The translations under genes were made by a program, and so were the position numbers. The notes below the pieces were generated by a model. That model searched no databases and was not told the origin of the DNA. It saw only the letters and a list, made by a program, of their open reading frames with translations. A DNA stretch of 64,000 bases from Spirometra erinaceieuropaei. Its lineage: Eukaryota > Platyhelminthes > Cestoda > Diphyllobothriidea > Diphyllobothriidae. This document shows, piece after piece, positions 46,480-57,340 of this stretch. Position 1 is the stretch's first letter, and each line of letters opens with the position of its first letter. The stretch spans positions 780,316 through 844,315 of the forward strand of contig CACRXP010000150.1 of the NCBI GenBank assembly GCA_902702965.1. Direction: 5' to 3'.

Positions 46480-46720
46480 CCCCAAGTGGTGCAAGAAGGC
46501 GGCTAATGGAGGCGAAAGGTCATTGTGTTTGTTAATTGAATGCGGGCCGGAGAACCATGGCTCACGGTTCACCTGCGAGGCATGACCCGATCTCATGGAA
46601 TAAGCCGCGATCTCAGAGTTTGCGTCGTTTCTCTTCTTCCAAGCCCCTGCCTGTCGTTGTCTCTGATGATAAGTTCGAGCAGGAATCCGAAACGTGGGGC
46701 GAGTAAACCTCTTGTTCCAG
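46480..46720 (-). pseudogene. Second Penelope-like GIY-YIG fragment
   Basis: The minus strand reads KKRNDANSEIAAYSMRSGH and WFSGPHSINKHNDLSPPLA, a diverged and internally shortened copy of the same endonuclease tail. A plus-strand CTGATGAT...CCGAAACGTG at 46663-46696 resembles the ribozyme core in the opposite orientation with a broken stem II. Confidence 0.65.
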
Positions 46721-47625
46721 CAATCGTGTCTTCTTCACGCTGTTGAAAAGAGTTGTGAATTGTTTTAATGAATTCAGAAGTTACTTCCAAGCAATCCGCC
46801 TTTCGTGGTGACTGCGACAACGTGTGAATCAGTTTCTTGTCCCTGTTGTCATCGGTCTTAGGCCTCTTGTGTCACCATATCCCAGACACCAAAATCGTAT
46901 GTCGTGGTGACGCCGTTTGTCAACGAGCTCGGCTCCCGCACTCATACGGCTGGAGCGGTTCTCGGTTTATTTCAACGATTCATTTGATACGCCATTTTTC
47001 CATTAGGAAATTGTCGTTAATGATGAAAAAGATAAAAAAATCCAATACTTTGACAGCTCCCACAGAAGACTACTAATAAGCTTCGAGAGTGTGTTGATCG
47101 GTTGAACAATGTTCACCAGAGTAAGTTTGTTTCCCCTAACTATGCTACTTGCTGTCAGAAGCAGTACTAAATCCTGTGGTCCGCTGCAATTCGCGAGGCG
47201 GTTTTGTGATATGTACGGTTTCCCAAAATTTTCTGAACCCCGTTTGCGAGTATGAACGCATCGTACATCTTCAGAACCGATTAACTTGCCACCTTTTCCC
47301 CATCAGAATTTTATTTGTTATCGGGATAGGTTGCATAGTTAATTCAGCGGAAAATGTTATACTAAGGGTGACTCCACTTACTCCGCGCTTATCGTCACTG
47401 GGCGTAGATGCTACTGTGATGAGAATGTTCGAAAGCCACTTTACTACTTGTTTACACTACTCATGCTGTTAGCTCGCGTCATTGTTCCTACTGCCTGTGG
47501 CCTATTGTTTTCTCCCCCCCCCCCCTACTCTCTACTGATTTCGAATTCAGCACCACCTATTCCATTCTGCCAATCTGATTTCATGCCGACGAAACGTAAT
47601 ATGTGCTTTTTGCGTTCAACCACAG

Positions 47626-47752
47626 GATGTTCTCCATCGCCACACTCCTGACCGTGGTAGGCTCTGTGGTCTTTGTGATTTCCCTCTGTATGTGGTGCTG
47701 CGTGTGCTGTATGACGCCAAAATCTCAACCGGGAGTTGTGCTGAGTCAGCCG
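47626..47752 (+). CDS. Two-pass proline-tailed membrane protein, exon 2
   Basis: The acceptor CAACCACAG precedes G, completing the proline codon, then ATG TTC TCC. Encodes membrane segment 2 (residues 66-85, IATLLTVVGSVVFVISLCMW) and directly after it CCVCC, a palmitoylation-type cluster, then TPKSQPGVVLSQP. Length 127 bases fits phase 2 to phase 0. Ends at GTAAGT. Confidence 0.82.
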
Positions 47753-48559
47753 GTAAGTCCTATTTCTGTTTTGCCTGTCTTCCTTCCAAGACCTTCCACC
47801 CCCTTCCATTTCCCCTAAAGTTGTCTGGGCACCGACTACAGCAGCGTCCTCTGGCCTCATGCAGGGTAAAACAACGTGGACGCCAAAATCGCAAAACTTG
47901 GATGATCCTGTCTAGGGAAACTTTCCGTTTGAGCGAGATAATAAAAACAGGCGAAAGTTAGCTGTTGACCCGATGGCCACTGCGATGTCAGGCAACGATT
48001 TAAAGGGTGTTTTTTCGGTCACATTTAAGTATGTCCTCAACAATAACATCCTAGCGACGCGTTTGTCCCAAATAGCGTCATGCCCCTGTGCAAGTGAATG
48101 CTTACAGTAGATGACGAATCGCATAGAATGTTAACCAGAATTATAAAGGTCATTTTAGGTCAGGAACGATTACGTAAGCAAGGTTGCAGTACTGGTTGTC
48201 AGCAGGCATTGTCTTGTAAGTAAACTGCGCCATAGTCAATATTTCAACCCGACTTAGGTAATCCTTTCTCGTCAAAAGTGCCGTTCGGAATTTGGGTTAA
48301 AATTTCATGAGATAGGCCAGGTACTCTAGATGTAACACTTGAAGCTAGCACGATTCGCTAAGAGACGTGTCTTGAAAGGTTGCCAACCAGGGGGATAACA
48401 CGATCCTCCCTTGGAAGGAGGACCAGGGTGTAATGGCTCCTTCCAGATGTCGTCTTTATGGTAACTCTCCATGTTCAGTCATCCGAGACTCATTCAGGTG
48501 TAGCTAGGAACTGGGTCGTGTGTAAGGCTTGATTGGTTTGTTTAACTTTGTCAGCCATT

Positions 48560-48900
48560 GCGTCCGCTACCATCACCTCCGGTCTTCTTGACTTCATCTT
48601 ACCATTGGATCAAAGTGAAGGTGGGAACAGAGTGCGGCCGATGTTGCACACGTCTGTTTAGCTTGAAACATGTACACACGCACACCACCACTGTGAACTG
48701 ATCGGGGGCAGGATTGACTCTCGTCTCTGAGTTGTCCTACTCCTGCTCTTAAATGTGGTTGGCAGTCGGTGAACTTGTTGATCGCCGTGGATGCTAGAGT
48801 CAGGGTAGAGCACTCTTTGTGTCCAGCCTTTGCGGTTGCTACCGGGGGCGCTGTATGCATCCCACCCGACAGCTCGATCGTAGCTACCGACGATGTTCAA
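48560..48900 (-). repeat. Dispersed repeat fragment in intron 2 (minus)
   Basis: CCTCCGGTCTTCTTGACTTC at 48577 is the complement of the R1 core. The remainder is diverged. Antisense to the host gene. Confidence 0.4.
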
Positions 48901-48920
48901 CTACTGTCCCGCACTGTAGG

Positions 48921-49080
48921 GTGAGCGCAGGGACGGTGGGTTGCGCTTGGAATAGTTTATAGTGACAGTAGACTTGCCCTGCATCTACCACACTCACTCC
49001 TCCCCCACACCCCTGGGCCGTGTACCAAGACGGAGTCAAGAAGACCGGAGGCAAGACCAGAGGCAGGCGACTGGCGCGGC
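48921..49080 (+). repeat. Dispersed short repeat R1 (copy d) in intron 2
   Basis: AGTAGACTTGCCCTGCATCT and CAAGACGGAGTCAAGAAGAC in the same order as other R1 copies. Confidence 0.5.
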
Positions 49081-49174
49081 GTGAACATGCGCCCAGGCGT
49101 GCCGCCACACCCTCCCATGTAGGGCATTCTACTCTACCCCGTGGTGACCCAGTTCGACCTCCGGCTCCGACGAT

Positions 49175-49330
49175 ATCCACCGTATGCTCCACAGCAGGGT
49201 GAAAACAGGGGTGGTAGCTTGTGCGACAATGAGTTTATGGTGACAGCAGACTTGCACAGCTTCTGCCGCACTCCCCCCGACTCCCGCTCTACCCAATGTC
49301 GGGCCCGCAGACGCCCGCCGGGTTGGCAAG
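49175..49330 (+). repeat. Dispersed short repeat R1 (copy e) in intron 2
   Basis: ATCCACCGTATGCTCCACAG then GACTTGCACAGCTTCTGCCG. Truncated before the GTCAAGACGG core. Confidence 0.45.
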
Positions 49331-49949
49331 GTGGCGAATTCGACTCCTTCATTGCAGCCGTTCCGGCTGAGGTGGCGTGACCTCAATGACTGGAGTGTTG
49401 TGACCAGTGGTGACGAATCGGCTAGAGAGAGAGGGGGGTAATATCGGTTATGTGGATATGGGCATGGGATGCCCGACTGGGATGATCAGGACTCGAACTG
49501 TGTGCTGATAAGTCGGACAGGTGTGGAATAATTATCAACGTTACTTGTGTGTTTCTTGGCGAAGCGTCCACTTTGCTGTCTTAACTGCGCCGGATAGTAG
49601 GACGTTCCACTAGTTCACCGCTGACTCTGTAAGTAACTGGACGCTGAGCGCACGTTGAATGACTTTCCGCATGGTCAAGCGCACAACCATTCTACAACTC
49701 ATGCTTTCTGCAATCGAGCGTAGGTTGCAAACACACACACCTACACACACCTCAGCAAAATAGGTCAGAGGAGGGCATTTATCTTGCGAGTCCCTGGACT
49801 GCCACTTCTTACGAGCCAGCCCTAGATGTCTCCTGCGGAGAACACACAACTCTCCCCACCAACAACCACCTTCTTTAACCCAACACACCCCCTGTTCGCC
49901 CCCTTGTTTTATACAGATATTCTTTTATCTGCGTATTCTACACCTACAG

Positions 49950-50120
49950 ACGTCTGGACAAACCTTCGTGACGGTTCAGCAGCCGGATGCTTCGGGGATG
50001 ATCTATACCCCTGCGGTCATGCAGCCGCCCTCTGCACCGCCCCTACCGATGCCGACCCCCCAACCACCCCAGTACACTGCGCCACCACCGCCGCCGCCCT
50101 ACACAGAGAAGGCCATGTGA
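49950..50120 (+). CDS. Two-pass proline-tailed membrane protein, exon 3
   Basis: After the acceptor TACACCTACAG the frame continues in phase for 56 codons to TGA: TSGQTFVTVQQPDASGMIYT, then a proline-rich tail with PPQY (residues 143-146) and PPPPPPY (149-155), ending TEKAM. PPxY motifs bind WW domains of ubiquitin ligases and trafficking adaptors. The layout (membrane segment, Cys cluster, Pro-rich PPxY tail) resembles Shisa/WBP1-type adaptors, but no homology is claimed. Confidence 0.82.
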   Translation, partial: TSGQTFVTVQQPDASGMIYTPAVMQPPSAPPLPMPTPQPPQYTAPPPPPPYTEKAM

Positions 50121-51085
50121 CCCCTGTTCTGTCGTCTAATTTGCCAACACTTCCTACTACCCGTTTTAGCTGATCAGCTGGACGAATTTTATGCCAAGGC
50201 AATCTCGAACTTCCTTCGCCTCCCTGCAATACTTTGACAATCAACGCCAATATTCCGGTGGATGTACTCATTTTCTCGGATCACGCAAATGCAATACTTA
50301 GGCTCTCAAATCCTACACTTTCGAGTCTCAATTCCCCCCGTCGGGGATTACGGTAGCGGGCTAGGTCTCAGTGACTTTCAGGGCGTCGCGAAGGCCGTCG
50401 CAACTTGCTGGTTGAGTGGTGTTGGGAGGGGGGGGGGGGGACTGGTTATCACCGTCGTTTCTCACAATTGCTTGCTTGCTATTAGCATCTGCTTGCAGGT
50501 CGCGAGAACTCGGCACCTTTAGGTTTAGCCTTTTTTGGTCGCTCAGCGCCTGCAAACTTTGTTTGGCGGAGAGCGGATGCTGCCAGACAAGGCTGGATTA
50601 CCGACCTTTGGACTCTCAAGAGTCATATTGACAAACAAACGTGCCTGTTTGTAAGCAATCTCCTGTGGAACGTCAGAACGACCAAATTTTTTCTGCCTAA
50701 GCGGATTATCGATCAAGAAGGGACGGAGGAAATTGACAGCCCGGCGGTAAAGGTCACCCGTCGGAGGGTTTTCTTACATACAGAACGCTGACTTTTTGGT
50801 GAAACCAGCTATGTGTTCACAAAAACAAGACATGTAGGAGTGTCTTAGCAAAGGACCATGTCGTCGTTTACATTCATGTGAACGCCTTATGATGGTTACC
50901 AGGATCCCGAGTTCGCTGGATAAAAATAAATTGCGTGGGGAGTGTGTGTTCTTAAAAGCGGTGATGCCTGTGCGTCAGAAACAACAACTAAACTAGGAAG
51001 AGTGTTTCCTATCAAGTTGTGATACCTACTGGCTGTGGGACCCCATCGACTTCCCTTAGAGGGGTGCCAACAAATACAAGTGAGT
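50121..51085. other. Probable 3' untranslated region and flank
   Basis: Follows the host gene stop. Contains a poly-G tract at about 50428-50440 and an AATAAA near 50926. No other coding feature. Confidence 0.45.
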
Positions 51086-51089
51086 GGTA

Positions 51090-51352
51090 TTGCCGACGAA
51101 GACAAGACTGGCTTATTAGTCGTCGTCAGCTAGCGAGTTCGAGTCTCGGGTTTTCCACACTTCGGGTTGGGTATGACTGGCTGACGACGGCTGGTAAGCC
51201 AGAAATAGCCATTCTAGTTTCCCTTGTCTTCGTCGGTAATATCACTCTGCCTATATCATGCGCCGCTGTTCGGCTGCTTGTTGGGCTCGAGAGGGAGCCC
51301 GTAAGACACAACGGAACGAGTAAGTTCCGTAAGGACTATCGGTGAGCGCCCT
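51090..51352 (+). repeat. tRNA-derived SINE copy with inverted 5' fragment
   Basis: From about 51133 a B box (GAGTTCGAGTC) leads into GTTGGGTATGACTGGCTGAC, GGTAATATCACTCTGCCTAT and the terminal CTATCGGTGAGCGCCCTC. The A-box half is missing and is replaced by an inverted piece (GACGAAGACAAGACTGGCTT at 51096), the complement of CTTGTCTTCGTC at about 51225, so the region can form a hairpin. Confidence 0.65.
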
Positions 51353-51354
51353 CT

Positions 51355-51460
51355 ACCAAAGACAAATGAGATTGGTATGGCCATTTTTGGGGTACTAGTC
51401 GCCGTCAGCCAGTCATACCCCATCCCAGGTTTGGATTACCCAAGGTTCCCGATAGGGCCA
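51355..51460 (-). repeat. SINE fragment, opposite orientation
   Basis: CGCCGTCAGCCAGTCATACC at about 51401 is the complement of the SINE body. It lies immediately after the plus-strand SINE, giving a tail-to-tail pair. Confidence 0.55.
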
Positions 51461-52599
51461 TTGCAAATTTTCTGCTGATTTACCAGTCATTTTCTTTCAA
51501 AATGCACTCATACGATGCACATTGGAGCCAATTGGTCGGCCGGGGGTGGGGAGTGGGTGTCGATGTTTCCGGATATGACACTTTCTAGCTAACCGACATT
51601 GAACGGTGCTATCAGGCATTGCATCCTCTCCGTACAATGGACACATGTCTGAAGACAGAGAGAAGCAGCTATCGAAAATACATGTTTTTTGTCTTCTTGG
51701 AACCACCACCTAAGCCCAAATATTAGGAACTATCACAGAAGAATGCTAAGAGAAACGGTGGACAGGACATGAGAATAGGTATCCCTCCGTACGACCAGGT
51801 GATTCTACTCTAAATCCGGGGGCATACCTATTCCCTCGCACGAGATGGCGTAGCGGAAGAAGGTCTCATTGTTTTCGTCACTTTGTTCGTCCTGTCTTTC
51901 TAAGCTATCAAGTTGCTGGTGCCCGCGTCGCTGTCATAAAACCGGTCCTGGCGTTGGCGACGTGCGCGTTCGAGGACGTCCAAGGCAGTGAATTGGATAG
52001 CAGTCCACAGTTGACAACACCGAATCTTCACGGTAGCCTTGTCGTCCGAGGTCGCCATCTCTTCTAAGCACTGTACTAATGGGTTGCTGAAATGCAAACG
52101 TTGAGCAGACAAATTCAACAGAACAATATTTAACTTGCCAAGTTGTCGTTTGCCGTGTGGTGTCCTGCGGGGTTACAATCGGAGCCTCATTCTGGCGATG
52201 AAGACGCGATGATCCGTCCAGTCGTCTAGGTGACCAACGGAGGGACTAAGACGCCATGTTTTTTATTACTTAAAATGGCCTGGAATTTTTTACCGAATCC
52301 CCACAAACGGGAAGTTTACTTCCTGACTTATTCCCAAAGCAGACCATCGACGTTAAGTTGGTGCTAAACAAGTTAACTTTTCGATGTACGATAGCCGTCA
52401 CTTCAAATATTCCCAAGTCGGATAAGAGGGAATCGTTGGACAGCCCTTTCTGCTGTAAGAGAACGCACACGCGGTTATCAGGCAGAGGCAGCAAGTGGAC
52501 TCACAAGCCGTGTGTCCGCGCCGCTAAAACGGGCCGCGCGGTAGATGCGCTGGAATAACACGGGGACTAGATCGGAGTCCGACAGACGTTATCTGACAT
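51461..52599. other. Unassigned sequence
   Basis: Only short unsupported frames (51497-51709, 51900-52118, 52270-52494, 52358-52558). Confidence 0.35.
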
Positions 52600-52960
52600 G
52601 CGTACCCATAACAACTGTCGACGTTTGAGATGTGGCGGCACGCCGAGTTGCAGGCTCACGTCGCGCAAACTGGGATCTGGGCCGCTTACCTCTTCTTGGT
52701 GTTCAATCGCAGTCAGTGTATGTTGTGGACCAGGAGGTGTGGCGGTACGCCTAGATGCAGGTTTCGCCGTGCAAGCCAACTCTGACCTCAGCCGTCCCCG
52801 ACCCTCATGACAGTGGATCCGGATGGGGGGAGAAGGAGAGTGTGCAGTAGACGCTGCCCAAGTTGCCGTCACTCTGCTATGGGGCAGACGGTGAATATCG
52901 TTGAACTCGACAGCTGAACTGCCTCCCGAGTCCGAAGACGTAAATATCGACCTGCGTCGG
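52600..52960 (+). repeat. Dispersed repeat R3
   Basis: Contains GTGTGGCGGTACGCCTA at 52738. Similar strings occur at about 59970 (plus), 58946 (complement) and 62368. The blocks GGCAGGCTCA..GTCAC / GCAGGCTCACGTCGCGC also recur at about 62262. The minus frame 52567-52980 is therefore repeat-borne and not called as a gene. Confidence 0.45.
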
Positions 52961-53341
52961 TAGGCCGAATGCCGAATCACACATGCGCACTCAACGCTTG
53001 ACGGGCGTGCCTAGTCAACCAAACGAAGTGTGAATAAGCAATCGCGCTGGTGACTAGGGGAACTGGAAGCCACAAACTCCTTGGCTTAACTAATCCCGAA
53101 GTCCAGCGTAGTCAATTAATTGGTCAAAATCTGAAGATATATTTTCTCTCCCGTGAAATGCTGCCTGGTCGGAATTGGTTGGGCACTCTGTCACCTCAAC
53201 GAAATTGCTCAGTCAGTCAGTCAATCACTTCTGAAATCACACTTTCGCAATCCAAATGGGCGACCTTGTGCTGCTCCGAACAGCCACCGAATTGTGCACT
53301 TGCAGAGTTTTCATGTTTGCGCAACCCAGTTAGCGGTTGTT

Positions 53342-54289
53342 CAGTAGATGTGCTAACTTATGAAATGTCGAAAAGATAAATTAAGTAGTGTTGTAAAACT
53401 AATCTATGATGATCCAGTTTCCTCAGGGTGTCGGCTTTCGAAAGAACTTATTTTCAGCTGCATGCAAGATCTATACTCTTCAAAAAATGACTACATAAGT
53501 AGCATGCAATTTTCTCATTGATTTTCGATGCCCTTGAAAATTCAATTATATTTCATGGAAAACATGCATAAAAATATTCATTCTTTTTCTTATTCGGTAG
53601 AAAATCACGTTTTCTTCCAATTTCATACTCAAAAAAGAGTATAATTCGGTTTTAAAAAAGTTTCTAATTGTGAGATTTTTTAATACCGTTAAATGGCCGT
53701 TCATGAAACGTCATGTATCTGCATTTACGAATGTGGCTTGTAAAGTTAACAATATTGCTCAAATACACTGCTTAATTTTATGAACTTCATATGGTCTCCT
53801 CTTAACACCGTAGAGAAATGCATGGTTTTCCGTACACGGAAAATATACAGCTTGTAGTTTAGAAACCCTGAATGCAAGTATAACAGCAGGTCGGGTTCAA
53901 AATTATTCGGGAATTAGAAAAGTTTTTTAAAACCCGAATAATACTCTTCTTTTGAGTATGAAATTGGAAGAAGACGTGACTTCCCACGGAATAAGTAAAA
54001 GAATGAATATTTTTATGCATGTTTTCCGTGAAATATAATTGCATTTTCAAGGGCCTCGAAAATCAATGAGAAAATTGCATACTACGTAAGTAGTCATTTT
54101 TTGCAGAGTATAGATCTTGCATGCAGCCGAAAATAAGTTCTTTCGAAATCCGACACCCTGAGGTAATTGGACCATTATAAATTTATGCTGCATCATGATT
54201 AGTTTCACAACACTACTTAATTTATCTTTTCGAAACGAGAACGCATTTCGAAATTTTGGTTGACATTTCATGAGTTAGCACATCTACTG
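53342..54289. mobile_element. Foldback element 2 with long inverted arms
   Basis: CAGTAGATGTGCTAACT at 53342 and its complement ending at 54289. Arms stay alignable for about 400 bp: for example GAAAAGATAAATTAAGTAGT at 53369 and its complement near 54220, and ATTGATTTTCGA near 53517 with its mirror near 54057. The right arm has about 28 extra bases. Short central region without coding capacity. Confidence 0.85.
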
Positions 54290-55654
54290 TACTGTTCTCC
54301 ACGTCATCGTCCCGTTACTCCCCCCAGCTGGGACTTTGACCGACTGTTGACCGACCCGTTGCATGCAGGAACGACTGTCATTGAACTTCTCAAAATGTAA
54401 TTCCGCTCAAAACGCTCTATCTCTGGGCTGGAGTGAGAATCCTCTCAAAAAAATACCAGACCGAGAGATGTCCTTCTTACTGGAGATGGGAAAATAGGCC
54501 TTTTGGGTGTGGTTAAGTGAAAAATACCCAAACACTGTATAATCGCACGATACTCGTTTAAATGAAATGCCTCTCACTTGATGCCTGAGTGGTTACCCGG
54601 CCTTTGAAGGGTGATGGCCCAGGCTATATGCAGGGCCTTCTGTCTCACCCCTAAGGGCTTAAAGGATAGTCTGCGTATGCTATGCCACGCTTCAGCAAAC
54701 CATGGCCCTGGTAGCCTGGTGTGCGCTGGCAGTTCTTTGGTATGTGATTCCCATTATATAGGGACGCGTCAAAGGAAGTCCACAAATATCCAAATGACAA
54801 TAATGTAGTAACAAAACGAAACGCTTACATAATTGCTAATCAATGGCCACTTCAGTAGTATATGAAGACACGGCCTGTACAACTAATAAGGAAATATAAA
54901 CTCAGAGACAAAAAATTTGTGCAAGAATAGCAGTAACAGAGCGCGACTGGGCCTACGTATTGTCACAAAAAATAGACAATTAAAAATAGATAAATGTGAA
55001 AACCCCGAAGGTGTAGGCAAGTGGCGTCGACATGCTGTTTCAAAATATCGTCAAAATTAGTTCCGATTTTGCCCAATAAACTACTCAAATCTGCCTAAAG
55101 CATTAGCTAATTCCAATATTGTTTATTTGACACCCCAAATGCAAACCTTTTCCTAAACTAGACTGAGAACCCGTATTTTTCTAACACAGATCCAACCAAG
55201 GAACACATGAACGTGAATGGCACAACACAATATGAGCCTAGGCTGACGAACTAATAAGTGGTTATATAATTATGCATATAATTTAATATGTGATGGTAAT
55301 GATTAATAATACGATCAATTCGCAAGTCACTGACTACTACCAACGACAACTTAGCCTGTAACTATGGCACAGAAATAAAAAAACAGGCTTTGAGAGCTTA
55401 CAACGCTAGAGTTGCTGTCAGATGCACGAAAGCTAAATCGGTCACAATAACTAGGGGGATAAATTTGACGCAAAATATGATGTAGATCTTACCAGGCGCC
55501 TACTCACCATAGGTTTATCATCAGAGAGCAGAATAATATGCGAAGTCTTGTCGGTTGCAATTCCAACACCGAAAATGCAAATGGACAGATAGGTACGGAA
55601 CAAAGTGAAGGGGTCAGTTCCCAAATTCGACAGTACTATAGTACGTGAACTATC
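54290..55654. other. Unassigned AT-rich sequence
   Basis: No frame longer than 65 codons and no repeat boundary recognised. Confidence 0.4.
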
Positions 55655-55997
55655 TCATGAAATCTGATAACGGAAACTGATGCGAGAATTTCTGGACGTC
55701 TTTAACGTTGCGAATTTTGCTCGCTCGTCCACATTCTCCAATGAAATGTCCTTTTCTTGTGCAGAAATTGTGTTTACGTAGTTATATCAAGTAAAATATC
55801 TGTAAATTTTAGCGAAAATGGACGTTGGAATATATTTGTGCAATTTCCTATGCTAATGCCTGTCCTAAACTCCGGTTACGCATTTGAGTGACTTTTTCAT
55901 TGAAAGGATAATAATTTACCCGCGAGAGTTTTAATAAACGGATTTAACCGAACTTTAAAATGTATTTTATGTCCGATGTTAGCCATGGTAATCAACT

Positions 55998-57340
55998 TGC
56001 TGAAACTTACTGAACGAGTTGCATTAGATTCCCTTAAGCACTCCTCCGTCAATTTTTCTGATCCTCTACAATTTGCATAGAAGGCAAAGCGTAGCACCTT
56101 GAATGCCGTTAGCTTTAGTTGTCCATTCAGCTTTGATAGACTTAGACAAGGGATGCCGTGCATATGCATGTGCTTTTCTCGACTATTCATCCGCCTTCAA
56201 TACTATTCCGCGCCAACTCCTACTGACCAAAGCAGCTGCGTGTGACGCTCCGAGCTGGGTTGTCTCTTGGCTTAGAGATTATTTTTCCTCCCGCACTCAG
56301 TTTGTCCAGTCGGGAAGGAGAAAATCTTCTATTCTTCCAAACAATTGTGGAGTTCTACAAGGTTCTATCTTATCCCCTCATCTTTTCTCCCTACATACTG
56401 ATGATTTGAGATCGCCAAACGACTGCCTGTATGTTAAGTATGCCGATGACATGGTCGAAGGCCACCCACTCAAAAACCTGACTCACCTACAGCCTTTAAA
56501 GGATGGCTTAGATCACGTTTCCGCATGGTCGTCGAATAATGGACTCCTACTCAACAATCAGAAATCAGTACAGTGTGTGTTTCGATTGCGGCCCTCTCCC
56601 ATTCCTGCACCTGTGGATATTCTTCCCAATGAGGTATCCTCTTTCCGGTACCTAGGTGTTACTTTGTTCTCAAATCTCTCTTTCTCTCTTCATATAGAAA
56701 CCCTTTTAACAAAAATTGAAAAACTTGTTTATTACATTCGTCGTCTACGTTCATATCACACACCCCAGTCCTTAATCTGGCGATTCATAGATGGCTGTAT
56801 TCTTCCACTCATTCTTTATTGTTCTCCAGTTATTTTTCCAGCTTTACTTATAAAAGATCTAATTATTTTTAAACGTGTCATTCGAATGCTCGCCTCTGCT
56901 GCTGGTGTTTCCTATCATATTTTAGTTAATATCATCGTGCAGCGACACTTCAATACGGTGGAGCAATTTGCTGACCGAATTCTGAATGACACCGTCCATC
57001 CCCTTCATAATGAGTTAATGGCTGCGAAATCCTTACGCCCCATGCGTCGATGCTTCCGCCACATCCCTTGTCGCACTTCGGCTTATCAGAATTCCATACT
57101 GCCATTTCTAGCCCGATATCTCACCTGCAAAGATGCTGAAAAACAAAAACTAAAACTCGATCTTGCACCTTAAAGTCCTTTTTTCTTCATATATAATTAT
57201 GTACACCTGTCCAATACCTGTTAATCTCTATGGTAATCACTGTGTACTGGAGGACCGTTTTTGCTGAAAGTTTTGAATGTTATTTTCAAAATAAACCATT
57301 CCTCCTCCTTCTCCTCCAAAAACCAGAGGTCTTGTCAATT
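55998..57340 (+). mobile_element. LINE insertion (L2/Rex1-like), 5' truncated
   Basis: The RT coding region is followed by a short 3' part with AATAAA at about 57292 and a CTCCTCCTTCTCCTCC simple-repeat tail at about 57300-57317, typical of such LINEs. Flanks are the two halves of the surrounding inverted-repeat element, so it inserted later. Confidence 0.72.
56103..57173 (+). CDS. LINE reverse transcriptase, long open frame
   Basis: 356 codons without a stop. FLDYSSAFNTIPRQLLL (palm, first catalytic Asp), GRRKSSILPNNCGVLQGSIL, LSPHLFSLHTDDLRS and the catalytic YADD (about 56440), followed by WSSNNGLLLNNQKS, SFRYLGVTL and a C-terminal region ending CKDAEKQKLKLDLAP. The style FLDYSSAFNT with VLQGSxLSP is that of L2/Rex1-type LINEs, different from families A-C. 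Earlier RT sequence (SVNFSDPLQFA, KAKRSTLNAV) is visible just upstream in another frame, so a frameshift near 56100 and 5' truncation disable it. No endonuclease. Confidence 0.88.
   Translation: MPLALVVHSALIDLDKGCRAYACAFLDYSSAFNTIPRQLLLTKAAACDAPSWVVSWLRDYFSSRTQFVQSGRRKSSILPNNCGVLQGSILSPHLFSLHTDDLRSPNDCLYVKYADDMVEGHPLKNLTHLQPLKDGLDHVSAWSSNNGLLLNNQKSVQCVFRLRPSPIPAPVDILPNEVSSFRYLGVTLFSNLSFSLHIETLLTKIEKLVYYIRRLRSYHTPQSLIWRFIDGCILPLILYCSPVIFPALLIKDLIIFKRVIRMLASAAGVSYHILVNIIVQRHFNTVEQFADRILNDTVHPLHNELMAAKSLRPMRRCFRHIPCRTSAYQNSILPFLARYLTCKDAEKQKLKLDLAP

Larger units (their letters stand above)
45172..50120 (+). other. Three-exon host gene span (two introns)
   Basis: Exon 1 follows a pyrimidine-rich acceptor (TTATTTTAG, 45171). 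Intron 1 is 45386-47625 (GTAAGT...CACAG, 2240 bp). Intron 2 is 47753-49949 (GTAAGT...CCTACAG, 2197 bp). Coding lengths 185 + 127 + 171 = 483 bases, 160 codons plus stop. An acceptor with no visible upstream donor could mean an unseen 5' exon or spliced-leader trans-splicing, which flatworms use. A possible poly(A) signal AATAAA lies at about 50926. Confidence 0.8.

Noticed and set aside
46237..46585. Plus-strand frames of 89-114 codons in intron 1
   Set aside because: Opposite-strand shadows of the GIY-YIG coding sequence, which has clear motifs on the minus strand.
52567..52980. 137-codon minus-strand frame, Arg/Ser/Pro-rich
   Set aside because: Its sequence recurs in dispersed repeats at 58.9, 60.0 and 62.3 kb, so it is more likely repeat than gene.
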